From assembly GCA_023428755.1 (NCBI GenBank), contig JAEYWX010000013.1, positions 36,568 through 100,567 on the forward strand: 64,000 nucleotides of DNA, written 5' to 3'. Made by a program: the position numbers and the translations under genes. The notes under the pieces were generated by a model. That model was given only the letters and a program-made list of their open reading frames with translations, ran no database searches and was not told the origin of the DNA. This DNA comes from Bacteroidota bacterium (GTDB taxonomy: Bacteria; Bacteroidota; Bacteroidia; Chitinophagales; Chitinophagaceae). Shown in pieces: positions 40,140 to 48,922 of this stretch. Within the stretch, counting starts at the first letter, position 1. Each line of letters begins with the position of its first letter.

Positions 40140-42518
40140 CTAATTCCTCACCGGCTTACCGCCCTTTAACACACTTTGAATTCTCTCCAACGATTTCTTT
40201 TCACCGCAAAGCGATAAGAACGCTTCACGTTCAAGATCAAGTAAGTATTGTTCAGTAACCAATGTGGGTTCGCTCAAATCACCACCGCACATGACGTAAG
40301 CGAGTTTTTTTGCAACCACGCTATCATGTTCGGTTGCGTAACCTGCTGTACGCATACCATTAATACCGGCGAGCAATGCACCCAATGCAGAGCGGCCTAA
40401 TACTTTTACATCGCTGCGTTGTACAGGCGCTACATAACCACTATCGAATAATTCGATCACTGATTTTTTTGCTCCGGCAATTCTGCGTCCCTGGTTCATC
40501 ACCACTTCGTCCAATCCTTTGCGGAACACACCCATCTCAAAACCTTCTTTGGCTGATGTTGCCACTTTTGCCGTGGCAATCGACAAGAAACGGTTTTTGA
40601 GTGTGATGGTTTCGGGTTCATCTTCATGCATTTCATCGGCAGCACGTAACACAAACTCTTTGGTTCCACCACCACCGGGAATCAACCCAACACCCAATTC
40701 AACAAGTCCGATGTATGTTTCAGCTGCTGCACAAACTTTATCGCTGTGTAAACTCAATTCACATGCACCGCCCAATGTTAAACCATGCGGCGCAACCACA
40801 ACAGGTATGGATGAATAACGTGCACGCATCATGGTATTCTGGAACATACGAATGGCCATATCGAGTTCATCGTATTCCTGTTCAATGGCGAGCATAAAGA
40901 TCATACCGACGTTTGCACCCGCACTGAACTGTGCTGCATCATTTGCAATCACCAATCCTTTGTATTTATCTTCAGCTAATGCAATTGATTTTTGAATACC
41001 TTCCAGTACTTCGCCGCCAATACTACCCATCTTTGTATTCCATTCCAGACCAAGTACATCATCACCTAAATGATACGTTCTGCAGCTTGCATTTTTCCAA
41101 ACTGTCTGGTTCTCGAAATTCTTCATCACAATAAATGCATCGCCACCCGGAATTACTTTGTACGATTTACTTGCAGGATCGTAGCAAACACGTTTGTTGT
41201 TTTCTACTTTGTAGAATGATGTTGCACCGCTTGCAATCATCTCATCAACCCATGCTGCTACTTTATAACCGGCAGCTTTCATAGCATCGACTGTTTTTGC
41301 AACACCCAATACATCCCAACTTTCAAATGCACCAATCTCCCAGCCAAAGCCCGCCATCATTGCATCATCTACTCGATACAATTCATCGCTGATCTCCGGA
41401 ATACGATGTGAGATGTACGAGAACAAACTGTAATGAAACTGTTTGTAAAACTCACCGGCTTTATCACTGCCGCTGCACAACATTTTTATTCTCGTCTTGA
41501 GATCATCAATTGGTTTTGCTGCATCCACACTGCCAAACTTTGGCTTCACACGTGGGCCATATTCCATTGTTTGCAGATTGAGTGTGAGAATTTCTTTCTC
41601 TCCACCTGCACCTTTACTTTTCTTAAAGAAACCCTGACCCGTTTTATCACCCAGCCAGTTATTTTCAATCATTTTATTGAGCCAGCTGGGGATCGCAAAA
41701 ATTTCTTTCGCTTCATCATCCGGACAATTCTCTGCAACACCCTTCGCTACTTTCACCAATGTATCCAAACCAACTACATCACCTGTACGGAAGGTAGCAG
41801 ATTTTGGTCGACCGATAATTGGGCCGGTCAATGCATCAATCTCATCAACCGTCAACTTCATCTTATCCATTAAATTCATAATGGCCATCATCCCAAACAC
41901 ACCAATACGGTTGGCAATGAATGCAGGTGTGTCTTTACACAAAACGGTTGTTTTACCCAAATAGAGATCACCATGGTTCATTAAAAAATCAACAACGGAT
42001 TGATCGGTATATTTTGTTGGAATAATTTCCAGCAAACGGAGATAGCGTGGCGGATTAAAGAAGTGTGTACCACAGAAATGTTTTTTGAAATCATCGCTTC
42101 TGCCTTCCGCCATCATGCTGATGGGAATACCGGATGTATTGGAAGTTATAAGCGTTCCGGGCTTGCGGAATTTTTCTACCTGTTCAAAAATGAGTTGCTT
42201 GATATCGAGACGCTCCACGACTACTTCTATCACCCAATCGCAGGAAGCAATGTCTTTCATGTTATCGGTGAAGTTGCCCGTTGTAATTTTCTTCACCACA
42301 TCTTTTGTATATACTGGCGATGGATTGCTTTTGATGGCTGAAGTTAATGCATCGTTCACCAGTTTGTTACGCTCTGCAGGCTTTGTACTTTCTTCAAAAC
42401 CCTTCGGCACCATATCGAGCAGCAAGGTTTGCAAACCAATTCCTGCAAAATGACAGGCAATGCGACTACCCATTACACCACTACCTAAAACGGCAACTTT
42501 CTTAATTGTTCTTTTCAT
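40140..42518 (-). CDS. 3-hydroxyacyl-CoA dehydrogenase / enoyl-CoA hydratase fusion (FadN-like)
   Basis: This 792-residue bifunctional beta-oxidation enzyme has the dehydrogenase first (NAD motif AVLGSGVMGSRIACHFAG near residue 9, catalytic-type SNTSGIPISMMAEG, HFFNPPRYLRLLEIIPT). The hydratase comes second (SAGANVGMIFMLA, oxyanion block LTLGGACELSLHSD, VELGVGLIPGGGGTKEF). That order is the FadN type, opposite to E. coli FadB. I use the ATG at 42518; the longer frame starts with GTG. A thiolase gene usually follows this gene in relatives; here the REP/RAYT element comes next instead and no thiolase is in the window. Confidence 0.93.
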   Translation of the reverse strand: MKRTIKKVAVLGSGVMGSRIACHFAGIGLQTLLLDMVPKGFEESTKPAERNKLVNDALTSAIKSNPSPVYTKDVVKKITTGNFTDNMKDIASCDWVIEVVVERLDIKQLIFEQVEKFRKPGTLITSNTSGIPISMMAEGRSDDFKKHFCGTHFFNPPRYLRLLEIIPTKYTDQSVVDFLMNHGDLYLGKTTVLCKDTPAFIANRIGVFGMMAIMNLMDKMKLTVDEIDALTGPIIGRPKSATFRTGDVVGLDTLVKVAKGVAENCPDDEAKEIFAIPSWLNKMIENNWLGDKTGQGFFKKSKGAGGEKEILTLNLQTMEYGPRVKPKFGSVDAAKPIDDLKTRIKMLCSGSDKAGEFYKQFHYSLFSYISHRIPEISDELYRVDDAMMAGFGWEIGAFESWDVLGVAKTVDAMKAAGYKVAAWVDEMIASGATSFYKVENNKRVCYDPASKSYKVIPGGDAFIVMKNFENQTVWKNASCRTYHLGDDVLGLEWNTKMGSIGGEVLEGIQKSIALAEDKYKGLVIANDAAQFSAGANVGMIFMLAIEQEYDELDMAIRMFQNTMMRARYSSIPVVVAPHGLTLGGACELSLHSDKVCAAAETYIGLVELGVGLIPGGGGTKEFVLRAADEMHEDEPETITLKNRFLSIATAKVATSAKEGFEMGVFRKGLDEVVMNQGRRIAGAKKSVIELFDSGYVAPVQRSDVKVLGRSALGALLAGINGMRTAGYATEHDSVVAKKLAYVMCGGDLSEPTLVTEQYLLDLEREAFLSLCGEKKSLERIQSVLKGGKPVRN

Positions 42519-42552
42519 AGCTCTCACTGATTTCACAGAAGTACATAGATTT
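42519..42552 (-). repeat. Short-period repeat downstream of the GxxExxY gene
   Basis: On the minus strand this stretch contains near-copies of ATCTGTGAA spaced 8-10 bases apart (TCTATGTAC, TTCTGTGAA, ATCAGTGAG). A similar array (ATCGGTGTAA, ATCAGTGTAA) lies in the opposite orientation at 42948-42977, so the two flank the GxxExxY gene as an inverted pair. Confidence 0.5.
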
Positions 42553-42573
42553 AATTCAGGTACATCTGCATCG

Positions 42574-42951
42574 TTAATTAATGATTCGAATCAAATTTTC
42601 TTTATCAAATAAGTTTGCCGCATTAAAATTTACAAGCAAACCAATTTTCGTATTCGTGAGTTTCAGATAGGTTAATAATTGCTTTTTGTGCACATCCGTT
42701 AACTTCTCAACAGATTTAATTTCTACAATTACACTATCCTCAACCAGTATGTCCAATCTGAAGCCAACCTCCAGTTGCACATCTTTATAACTAACAGGAA
42801 TTCCGACTTGAGTTCTTATTTGCAAACCTTGTTGCACCAATTCGTAAGCGAGGGCAGCTTCGTAAACACTTTCAAAAAGCCCGAGACCAAGCGCATTGTG
42901 TACCTGGAATATGGCTCCACGAATTTTATATGTCAAGTCGTTAATATCCAT
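42574..42951 (-). CDS. GxxExxY protein (PD-(D/E)XK nuclease-like fold)
   Basis: The 125-residue protein has the naming motif in GLGLFESVYEAAL (Gly-x-x-Glu-x-x-Tyr), followed by FRLDILVEDSVIVEIKSVEKL, which places an Asp and an Glu-x-Lys as in PD-(D/E)XK nucleases. The C-terminal block KQLLTYLKLTNTKIGLLVNF completes the family. No biochemical role is established; a nucleic-acid or defence-related nuclease is plausible. The gene is bounded by inverted short-period repeats, and its start codon lies within the right one, so it may move or be copied as a unit. Confidence 0.9.
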   Translation of the reverse strand: MDINDLTYKIRGAIFQVHNALGLGLFESVYEAALAYELVQQGLQIRTQVGIPVSYKDVQLEVGFRLDILVEDSVIVEIKSVEKLTDVHKKQLLTYLKLTNTKIGLLVNFNAANLFDKENLIRIIN

Positions 42952-42977
42952 CGGTGTAAATCAGTGTAACCTGTGAG
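42948..42977 (+). repeat. Short-period repeat at the start of the GxxExxY gene
   Basis: ATCGGTGTAA, ATCAGTGTAA and CCTGTGAG follow each other and overlap the GxxExxY start codon. It is the inverted partner of the array at 42519-42552. Confidence 0.5.
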
Positions 42978-43084
42978 CAACACAAATTAGTTAGTTATGC
43001 AACTATTTACATCGAAGATAACACGATTTCACATTTCAGGAAACATCTGAAAAGAAATTAACAGCAAAATTTTTGAGGAAAAGA

Positions 43085-43921
43085 TCAGCTCACTTTACCG
43101 GCAACAACCAATGCACTCAGGTCGGGAGTTGGTTTGCCACCTTCATCTTCCAATGTAATGGCAAACATCTGTGCACCGGGCTTGGTCTGTTTCATTTTTT
43201 GAATCGCCACATCATTTAAGCTGATCATACCGGCATCTGTTGGTTGTCCATCAATGAGGAACCAGAGCTGGTATTGTTTGCCTTTGGGTGCAGGCGGTAA
43301 CGAAGAAGGATCGATATATAACTCGCCGGTTGCTTTGTTCCAGAATAGTTCGGCCTGTTGTTTTACTTCCGGTTTTACAGAAGCCAATAGCACAGCCGTC
43401 ATTGAAGCATTAGATTTCAACTGGCGATATAATTCGTAAGAAGAAACTTTTTTGCTGAGTTCTGAAACCTGTTGTTCTGAATTGGTTGCATTTTGCTGCA
43501 ACGTGGCAACATCGGTTTTCAATTGCTGGTTACCATTGTAGAGATATACTGCAAAAGCTCCTGCCAGGAGGAACAAACCCCATGAAGCCGCAATTGCCAA
43601 TTTGTTGAATGAAGATTTCTGTTCGGCCACAGGTTTCATTTCCACCACTTTCGCAGGGGCGCCGTTATTTGTTTCAGGCTGAGAAACCGTTCCAGTTTTT
43701 GCTGGAAGCGAAGCCATTAATTTATCTTTTACAGATGCTGATGGCGTTACAGCCATTTGCATGGCACCTGCTTCAAATGTTGAAGCAATAGCATCCAGTT
43801 CTTGCTGAATTTCGGGGAACAATTGGGCAAGTGTTTCCACCTTGCTCGCCTCTTCTGGAGGAAGCATACCAAGAACATAAAGTTCAAGGTCACCGGATTG
43901 TATGATACAACTTAAATCCAC
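43085..43921 (-). CDS. Anti-sigma factor (RskA-like)
   Basis: The 278-residue membrane protein has an N-terminal sigma-binding region (SGDLELYVLGMLPPEEASKV, residues 9-28), one transmembrane helix (LAIAASWGLFLLAGAFAVYL, near 110) and a coiled-coil stretch. A periplasmic RskA C-terminal domain follows (AELFWNKATGELYIDPSSLP ... GKQYQLWFLIDGQPTDAGMI). It should hold the sigma factor of the preceding gene at the membrane until proteolysed. The start is a GTG at 43921, one base after the sigma stop; the next ATG would remove the conserved N-terminus. Confidence 0.9.
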   Translation of the reverse strand: MDLSCIIQSGDLELYVLGMLPPEEASKVETLAQLFPEIQQELDAIASTFEAGAMQMAVTPSASVKDKLMASLPAKTGTVSQPETNNGAPAKVVEMKPVAEQKSSFNKLAIAASWGLFLLAGAFAVYLYNGNQQLKTDVATLQQNATNSEQQVSELSKKVSSYELYRQLKSNASMTAVLLASVKPEVKQQAELFWNKATGELYIDPSSLPPAPKGKQYQLWFLIDGQPTDAGMISLNDVAIQKMKQTKPGAQMFAITLEDEGGKPTPDLSALVVAGKVS

Positions 43922-43922
43922 G

Positions 43923-44474
43923 TCAGGTTACATTTAGTTTTTTACGTAATACAATTAAACTATTCCTGATTTTGGTTTTTACTGTTCCCAACGGCATATT
44001 CAATTCCTTGCTTATTTCTTCCTGGGTGTAGCCCATGAAATAAGCGAGGCGCATTAACTGTCGGTTTTCTTCGGGCAGGTGTAAAAGCCAGTTTTGAACA
44101 TCCATTGTATCAACACTTGCTCCTGCAGAAGAAACTGTTTCGCTAACATATACGGAATCTTCGAGAGAAGAGTTTTGCGAACTGTTCTTAAAGTTTTTAG
44201 AACGTGTTTTATCAATGGCCTGATTACGGGCAATATTGATCATCCAGGTAAAAAGCCGGCCTTTTGAAGTATCAAAGCTGCCGATATTGTTCCAGATCTT
44301 GAGCATGCTCTCCTGCAATACATCCTCTGCAGCAGCCTGATCTGTGATGATTTTCATGATGACACCAAGGATGGCACCTGAAAAACGATCATAGAGCTCG
44401 GACATTGCCTGCTGATCGCCGCTGTTTAAACGAGCAACCAAATCTGTTTCATTATATGTAGCGGCAGTGTACAA
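43923..44474 (-). CDS. RNA polymerase sigma-70 factor (SigK-like ECF)
   Basis: The 183-residue sigma factor has region 2 (ELYDRFSGAILGVIMKII, AAEDVLQESMLKIWNNI, RLFTWMINIARNQAIDKTR) and region 4 (LPEENRQLMRLAYFMGYTQEEIS, LGTVKTKIRNSL). It is regulated by the RskA-like protein encoded one base downstream. No ATG or GTG exists upstream of the first conserved helix, and a TGA stop lies shortly before, so the start is very likely the TTG at 44474; the first in-frame ATG (residue 24) would cut into region 2. Confidence 0.92.
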   Translation of the reverse strand: MYTAATYNETDLVARLNSGDQQAMSELYDRFSGAILGVIMKIITDQAAAEDVLQESMLKIWNNIGSFDTSKGRLFTWMINIARNQAIDKTRSKNFKNSSQNSSLEDSVYVSETVSSAGASVDTMDVQNWLLHLPEENRQLMRLAYFMGYTQEEISKELNMPLGTVKTKIRNSLIVLRKKLNVT

Positions 44475-44706
44475 AGAATGTTGTTTAACGAATTTAAATA
44501 ATCACTCAACGAAAAGTTACGATACTGAGTTCAAGAACACATCAACAAAAGAATTGTTAAATGATTAATTGAAATTCAGGAACAATAATGGAACTTTTTT
44601 TTCAATTAATCAAACTTAACTACTTTCTGATTCGATATTATATATTCAGCAAACATACAATTCATCCGAAAATAGCCGTATAACGTCAATTTTTAATCAG
44701 CACATT

Positions 44707-46212
44707 TCAGTCAATACCAAAATGAACAACAGAAGAAACCTTTCCATTTTCAATTTCAAACCACACTCCTTTTTGTTTTCCGGGCTGTTGCCGTAAAACC
44801 AGTTTTGCTTCTTTCAATGTTGATGCATTTAAAATGGTTCGTTTCGCATAATAACTGATTTGGGGACGCATTTGACTATCGTCAACAAATACCACCTCAT
44901 CAGCTTTGGCATTTTGGTTGATGATTTTCCCTGTTACTGCCGTATAATCATATCGATCGCCGTTAAAAGATATCTCGCCGATTCTGTTAATATAATAATA
45001 CTGGAACAGGCTAGCTGTAAAGAAAACAACCAATATGATCCTTATTGGGATCCTGTAAGCAAACAATAAAGCACACGATGCCAGTGACAAAAAAAGCGAG
45101 CTTTTAAAAACAGAATATTCATGAACAGAAGAGAATTCGATGAACAGGATATGGTGCAAAAAGGCTGTAGCAAGAGCAAGGAATATAATTTGCTTTGAAA
45201 AAACGGGCAGCGGGGAAGCTGATTCCTTTCGCTTGACATAACGAAACAGCGATACGATTCCGGCTATAGCGAAAAGCAATAAAACCGATGAGTAAGAAGT
45301 AAGATAATGCTTCCCAACTTTAAGAAGCATGTATACTGCACTTTGAATATTGATGTTTAAAAACCCTCTTGATTGATATCGTTCAGCTAAAGCAGTAATG
45401 TAGTCACTTACGCCTAAATAATAACCATAGTGCAATACCACAAGTAAAACAGAAAACAGACCAGCTGCAAAAGCGACCATTAGATAAGACAACCATTTTC
45501 GCTCGGCGGCCACTTTTCGCATTGCATAAATAAATGTAACCATCAACCAGACAATGCAAAGCCAGTCGCTGAATACCCCCAGAACCGTTACAATAAAATA
45601 GAACAGAAGTCTGCTTTTTGAAAGCTTTGTACCATCTTTTAGAAAATCAATAAAAAGGTTTACCTGCATCAGAAAAAAAGGCAACACCATTACTTCATGG
45701 ACATATCCATTTCCATTATACCATAGTGTGCAGGGATTCAGCACAAAAATAAAAACCGTAACCAACGATTTTATGGGCTGCGTAGAGTCCTGCTCAGAAA
45801 AAACTTTCCGGGCAATGAAAAACACCAACAGCATACAAATCAAACTCAACACTACATTGAAAATAGTTAGTGTTGCCACTGAAGGTGTAAGCCCGAACAG
45901 TTTAAAAAAATAATACGGGTATAAAAACCAACCAGCCCCAAAACTGGCGTAAATCAGGTTCCCCTTTTTATCTGTTAAAAGTGATGTCTGAAGATCAAGG
46001 TTTCGATCACCTTCATTGTTGTAATTTAATACCGGACAATAAAAAGTCGAAGATGGACCTCCATTCTCTGTCCAATGATCTATTCCAATCAACACCATAG
46101 CAGCATTAAATTCATGATGCTTGGAGAGGGGCCGGTTAAAATTTGGGATCCGTATTATAACAGAAGCTATGAAAATCAGAACCAAAGCAACTTGATATGT
46201 ACGAATCCGCAT
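44707..46212 (-). CDS. Multi-spanning membrane protein, probable GT39-like glycosyltransferase
   Basis: The 501-residue protein has about eleven hydrophobic helices. It opens with one helix followed by IIRIPNFNRPLSKHHEFNAA, where the charged residues after the first helix resemble the first periplasmic loop of ArnT/PMT-type (GT39) enzymes that use polyprenyl-phosphate sugars. The C-terminal 80 residues are soluble (NQNAKADEVVFVDDSQMRPQ) and probably periplasmic. Family assignment is tentative. The metG gene lies upstream on the same strand with a 25-base gap. Confidence 0.72.
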   Translation of the reverse strand: MRIRTYQVALVLIFIASVIIRIPNFNRPLSKHHEFNAAMVLIGIDHWTENGGPSSTFYCPVLNYNNEGDRNLDLQTSLLTDKKGNLIYASFGAGWFLYPYYFFKLFGLTPSVATLTIFNVVLSLICMLLVFFIARKVFSEQDSTQPIKSLVTVFIFVLNPCTLWYNGNGYVHEVMVLPFFLMQVNLFIDFLKDGTKLSKSRLLFYFIVTVLGVFSDWLCIVWLMVTFIYAMRKVAAERKWLSYLMVAFAAGLFSVLLVVLHYGYYLGVSDYITALAERYQSRGFLNINIQSAVYMLLKVGKHYLTSYSSVLLLFAIAGIVSLFRYVKRKESASPLPVFSKQIIFLALATAFLHHILFIEFSSVHEYSVFKSSLFLSLASCALLFAYRIPIRIILVVFFTASLFQYYYINRIGEISFNGDRYDYTAVTGKIINQNAKADEVVFVDDSQMRPQISYYAKRTILNASTLKEAKLVLRQQPGKQKGVWFEIENGKVSSVVHFGID

Positions 46213-46237
46213 GAAGGTTGACTTTAAACGTATAGTA

Positions 46238-48877
46238 TTAACTCACCCCACCTCCCGGATTGATGACTGTTGATGGTGCTACAAAATGCAATTTGCCTTC
46301 TTTATCTTCTGCCATTAAAATCATGCCGTTACTTTCAATACCACGCATTTTACGTGGAGCAAGATTAGCTACCACCACTACCTGCTTACCAACAATATCT
46401 TCGGGTGCAAAATGCAAAGCAATACCACTTACAATGGTTCTTGTTTCAAAACCAAGATCAACAGACAATTTCAAGAGCTTATCTGCTTTCTCTACTTTCT
46501 CTGCAGTTACAATTGTTCCTACTTTCAGATCGATCTTAGCGAAATCATCAAACTGGATTTCAGATTTCAGAGCCCCCTCTAAATCTCCCCCGGAAGGGGA
46601 GACTTTCGATCCCTCCGCATTTGCAACAGCTTTTGTTTTATCGGGCTGTTTCGAAGCCCCTCCTTCGGAGGGGTTTGGGGAGGCTAATCCTGCTTTTAAT
46701 TTTTCTACTTGATATTTTATTTCGTCGTCTTCAATTTTCCGGAACAGCAGTTCAGGAGCACGCATGGTATAACCAACACTCAGCAACTTCAGCTTACCTG
46801 CATTTTCCCAATCAAGCATTTTCTCTACCACTTTCATCATGCCCAACATTTTCTTAGCCGTGTTTGGCAAGAATGGATTGATGAGAATAGCAAGGTTTGC
46901 GCTCAACTGCAAACACAGGTGCATCGTATTATCAATACTCTTTTGTACTTCCGGATTTTCAGCTAATTGTTTCGCAACGATCCACGGTTCTTTCTTCTGC
47001 ATGTACTGGTTACCCTTGCGACTGAGATCAATTACTTCAAACAGTGCTTCACGGAACTTGTATTCTTCCAGCAGATTTTCAACTTTCGCTTTTGCAGCTT
47101 CAATTTCTGTGATGATCCATCTATCTTCGTCCACCAACACATCTTCATGCAGCTTCGGTACTTTACCACCGCAGAGTTTATGCATCAATACCCATGTGCG
47201 GTTTACAAAATTGCCGAAGATATTTCCCAGCTCACTGTTCACTGCATCCTGAAAACCTTTCCACATAAACTCACTGTCTTTTGTTTCAGGAGCAATTTGT
47301 GTAAGGTAATAACGCAGCATATCTACTGCTTGTCCGCCGCCATTTTCTTTCTTTACAAAATCGTTGATGTAATCACGCATGTCGAGTTTCCAGTTACGGC
47401 TGGTACTCATTTTATCGCCTTCCAGATTTAAAAACTCATTGGCCGGAACATTCGTCGGCAAAATATTTCCATGCAGCTTTAACATGATCGGGAAAATGAT
47501 GCAATGGAAAACGATATTATCTTTTCCAATAAAATGCACCAGCTTGGTATCCTGATCGTACCAGTACGGTTCCCAATCTTTTTTATTATCAATCGCCCAT
47601 TGCTTAGTAGCACTTACATAACCAATCGGCGCATCAAACCATACATACAATACTTTTCCAGCCTCCCCACCCTCCGAAGGAGGGATTCTATCCGCTGCTA
47701 ATTCAGCTTTCCGTTTTGAAACTGCTGCAAGAATTTCTTTGGTTACTCTCTCATGATCATTGATCACTTCGATATTATTGAAGCGTATTACTTCAAAACC
47801 ATGTTTCTTTAACTCCGCAGTTCTTTCTTCATCGCTCACATTGTTTTCCGGTATCTGATGAAGTAATCCATCAACTTCAATAATCAGTTTGGCCGGTAAA
47901 CAAACAAAGTCGGCAATATAATTTCCAATGATGTGTTGCCTTCTGAATTTGTATCCGTCTAATTGTTTACCACGCAACATTTCCCACAATGCAATCTCAG
48001 CATCCGTCGGTTTACTTCGGTGTTCTTTTACAAACTCTTTCAGTAAACCATATGCATGGGGGTCTGCTGTTAAATAACTGTAAGCATTTTCTGAATCATC
48101 GGAGTCTGAAGTCCCTCCTTCGGAGGGATTTAGGGAGGCTGGAACTTTCACACCCCAATCAAGATCACGTGTTACAGCTCTTGACTGCAACCCACCTTCG
48201 ATCCAGCTTTTGCATTGCCCAACAACTGTTGCACGCCAATCATCTTTGTGTTCCTTCAAAATCCACTCACGCAAAAACTCTTCGTGCTTGCCTAAGGGCA
48301 AATACCAATGCGATGTTTTCTTTTTGATGGGTGCTTTACCGCTGAGTGTACTTACAGGATTAATCAATTCATCCGGACTTAAGGTGCGTCCGCAGTTCTC
48401 ACACTGATCACCAAATGCACGGTCGCTGCCGCAATTGGGGCAAGTACCTTTTATATAACGATCGGCCAAAAATGTTTTTGCTTCTTCGTCGTAATACTGT
48501 TCGGTTTCTTTTGTTTCCAGTTCGCCACGTTCGTGCAGGTACATAAAAAATTCCTGCGCTGTTTCATGATGAATCGGCTCACTCGTACGATGATAAATAT
48601 CAAAGCTCATGCTCAGGTCTTCAAAATCCTGCTTCATTGCTTCGTGGTACTTATCAATAATCGCTCTCGGCGTTGTACCTTCTTTTGTTGCCTGGATGGG
48701 AATAGCCGTTCCATGCTCATCGCTTCCACACACAAATACCACATCTCTTTTTTGTGCACGCAGGTAACGGGCATAAATATCTGCCGGAATGTACGCACCC
48801 GCCAAATGACCCACATGTTTCAAACCATTGGCATAAGGAAGCGCACTCGTAATTAAATATCTTTTTGGTAAACTCAT
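46238..48877 (-). CDS. metG: Methionyl-tRNA synthetase carrying two in-frame insertions
   Basis: MetRS charges tRNA-Met. The frame gives 879 residues; without two insertions it is 681, normal for the group. The HIGH-type motif is HVGH (21-24), the zinc knuckle is CPNCGSDRAFGDQCENCGR, KMSKS is KMSTS (489-493), and a Trbp111-like tRNA-binding domain lies from about 774. Residues 247-406 are a foreign DUF559 nuclease domain placed between DLDWGVKVP and GKVLYVWFDAPIGY, which are contiguous apart from a short loop in ordinary MetRS. Residues 732-769 are a second, repeat-derived insert in the linker before the tRNA-binding domain. The start is the ATG at 48877 (MSLPKRYLITSALPYANG); the longer frame to 49042 is not MetRS-like. 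Confidence 0.95.
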   Translation of the reverse strand: MSLPKRYLITSALPYANGLKHVGHLAGAYIPADIYARYLRAQKRDVVFVCGSDEHGTAIPIQATKEGTTPRAIIDKYHEAMKQDFEDLSMSFDIYHRTSEPIHHETAQEFFMYLHERGELETKETEQYYDEEAKTFLADRYIKGTCPNCGSDRAFGDQCENCGRTLSPDELINPVSTLSGKAPIKKKTSHWYLPLGKHEEFLREWILKEHKDDWRATVVGQCKSWIEGGLQSRAVTRDLDWGVKVPASLNPSEGGTSDSDDSENAYSYLTADPHAYGLLKEFVKEHRSKPTDAEIALWEMLRGKQLDGYKFRRQHIIGNYIADFVCLPAKLIIEVDGLLHQIPENNVSDEERTAELKKHGFEVIRFNNIEVINDHERVTKEILAAVSKRKAELAADRIPPSEGGEAGKVLYVWFDAPIGYVSATKQWAIDNKKDWEPYWYDQDTKLVHFIGKDNIVFHCIIFPIMLKLHGNILPTNVPANEFLNLEGDKMSTSRNWKLDMRDYINDFVKKENGGGQAVDMLRYYLTQIAPETKDSEFMWKGFQDAVNSELGNIFGNFVNRTWVLMHKLCGGKVPKLHEDVLVDEDRWIITEIEAAKAKVENLLEEYKFREALFEVIDLSRKGNQYMQKKEPWIVAKQLAENPEVQKSIDNTMHLCLQLSANLAILINPFLPNTAKKMLGMMKVVEKMLDWENAGKLKLLSVGYTMRAPELLFRKIEDDEIKYQVEKLKAGLASPNPSEGGASKQPDKTKAVANAEGSKVSPSGGDLEGALKSEIQFDDFAKIDLKVGTIVTAEKVEKADKLLKLSVDLGFETRTIVSGIALHFAPEDIVGKQVVVVANLAPRKMRGIESNGMILMAEDKEGKLHFVAPSTVINPGGGVS
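46571..46684 (-). mobile_element. Palindrome-bounded 38-codon insertion in the metG linker
   Basis: This 114-base stretch is bounded by inverted AGCC-starting ends, each followed by a GC-rich hairpin: cores 46657-46673 (CCCCTCC / GGAGGGG) and 46585-46601 (CTCCCC / GGGGAG). It encodes SPNPSEGGASK at one end and KVSPSGGDLEGA at the other, in frame with MetRS. It has the ends of the larger insertion at 47660-48139 but no nuclease, so it looks like a non-autonomous relative. Confidence 0.7.
47660..48139 (-). mobile_element. In-frame DUF559 nuclease insertion inside metG
   Basis: Exactly 480 bases (160 codons) interrupt the MetRS catalytic domain. The ends are inverted repeats: both begin CAGCCTCCC when read inward and continue into hairpins CCCTCC / GGAGGG (47670-47684 and 48112-48128) that encode NPSEGG and PPSEGG. 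Between them lies a complete DUF559 domain (Vsr/PD-(D/E)XK fold): SKPTDAEIALWEMLRGKQL, YKFRRQHIIGNYIADFVCL with the Asp, and KLIIEVDGLLHQ with Glu-x-Asp. No ATG, GTG or TTG precedes the conserved N-terminal helix in frame, so the nuclease domain is translated only as part of MetRS. Confidence 0.85.
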
Positions 48878-48922
48878 TTTGTAATCGTCTTTAGAATTTC
48901 TGTTCATCGCCTGTTGCGTCGC

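Noticed and set aside
47660..48139. Intein in MetRS
   Set aside because: No N-terminal Cys/Ser block or C-terminal His-Asn splice motif at the borders; the ends are repeat-encoded SEGG peptides.
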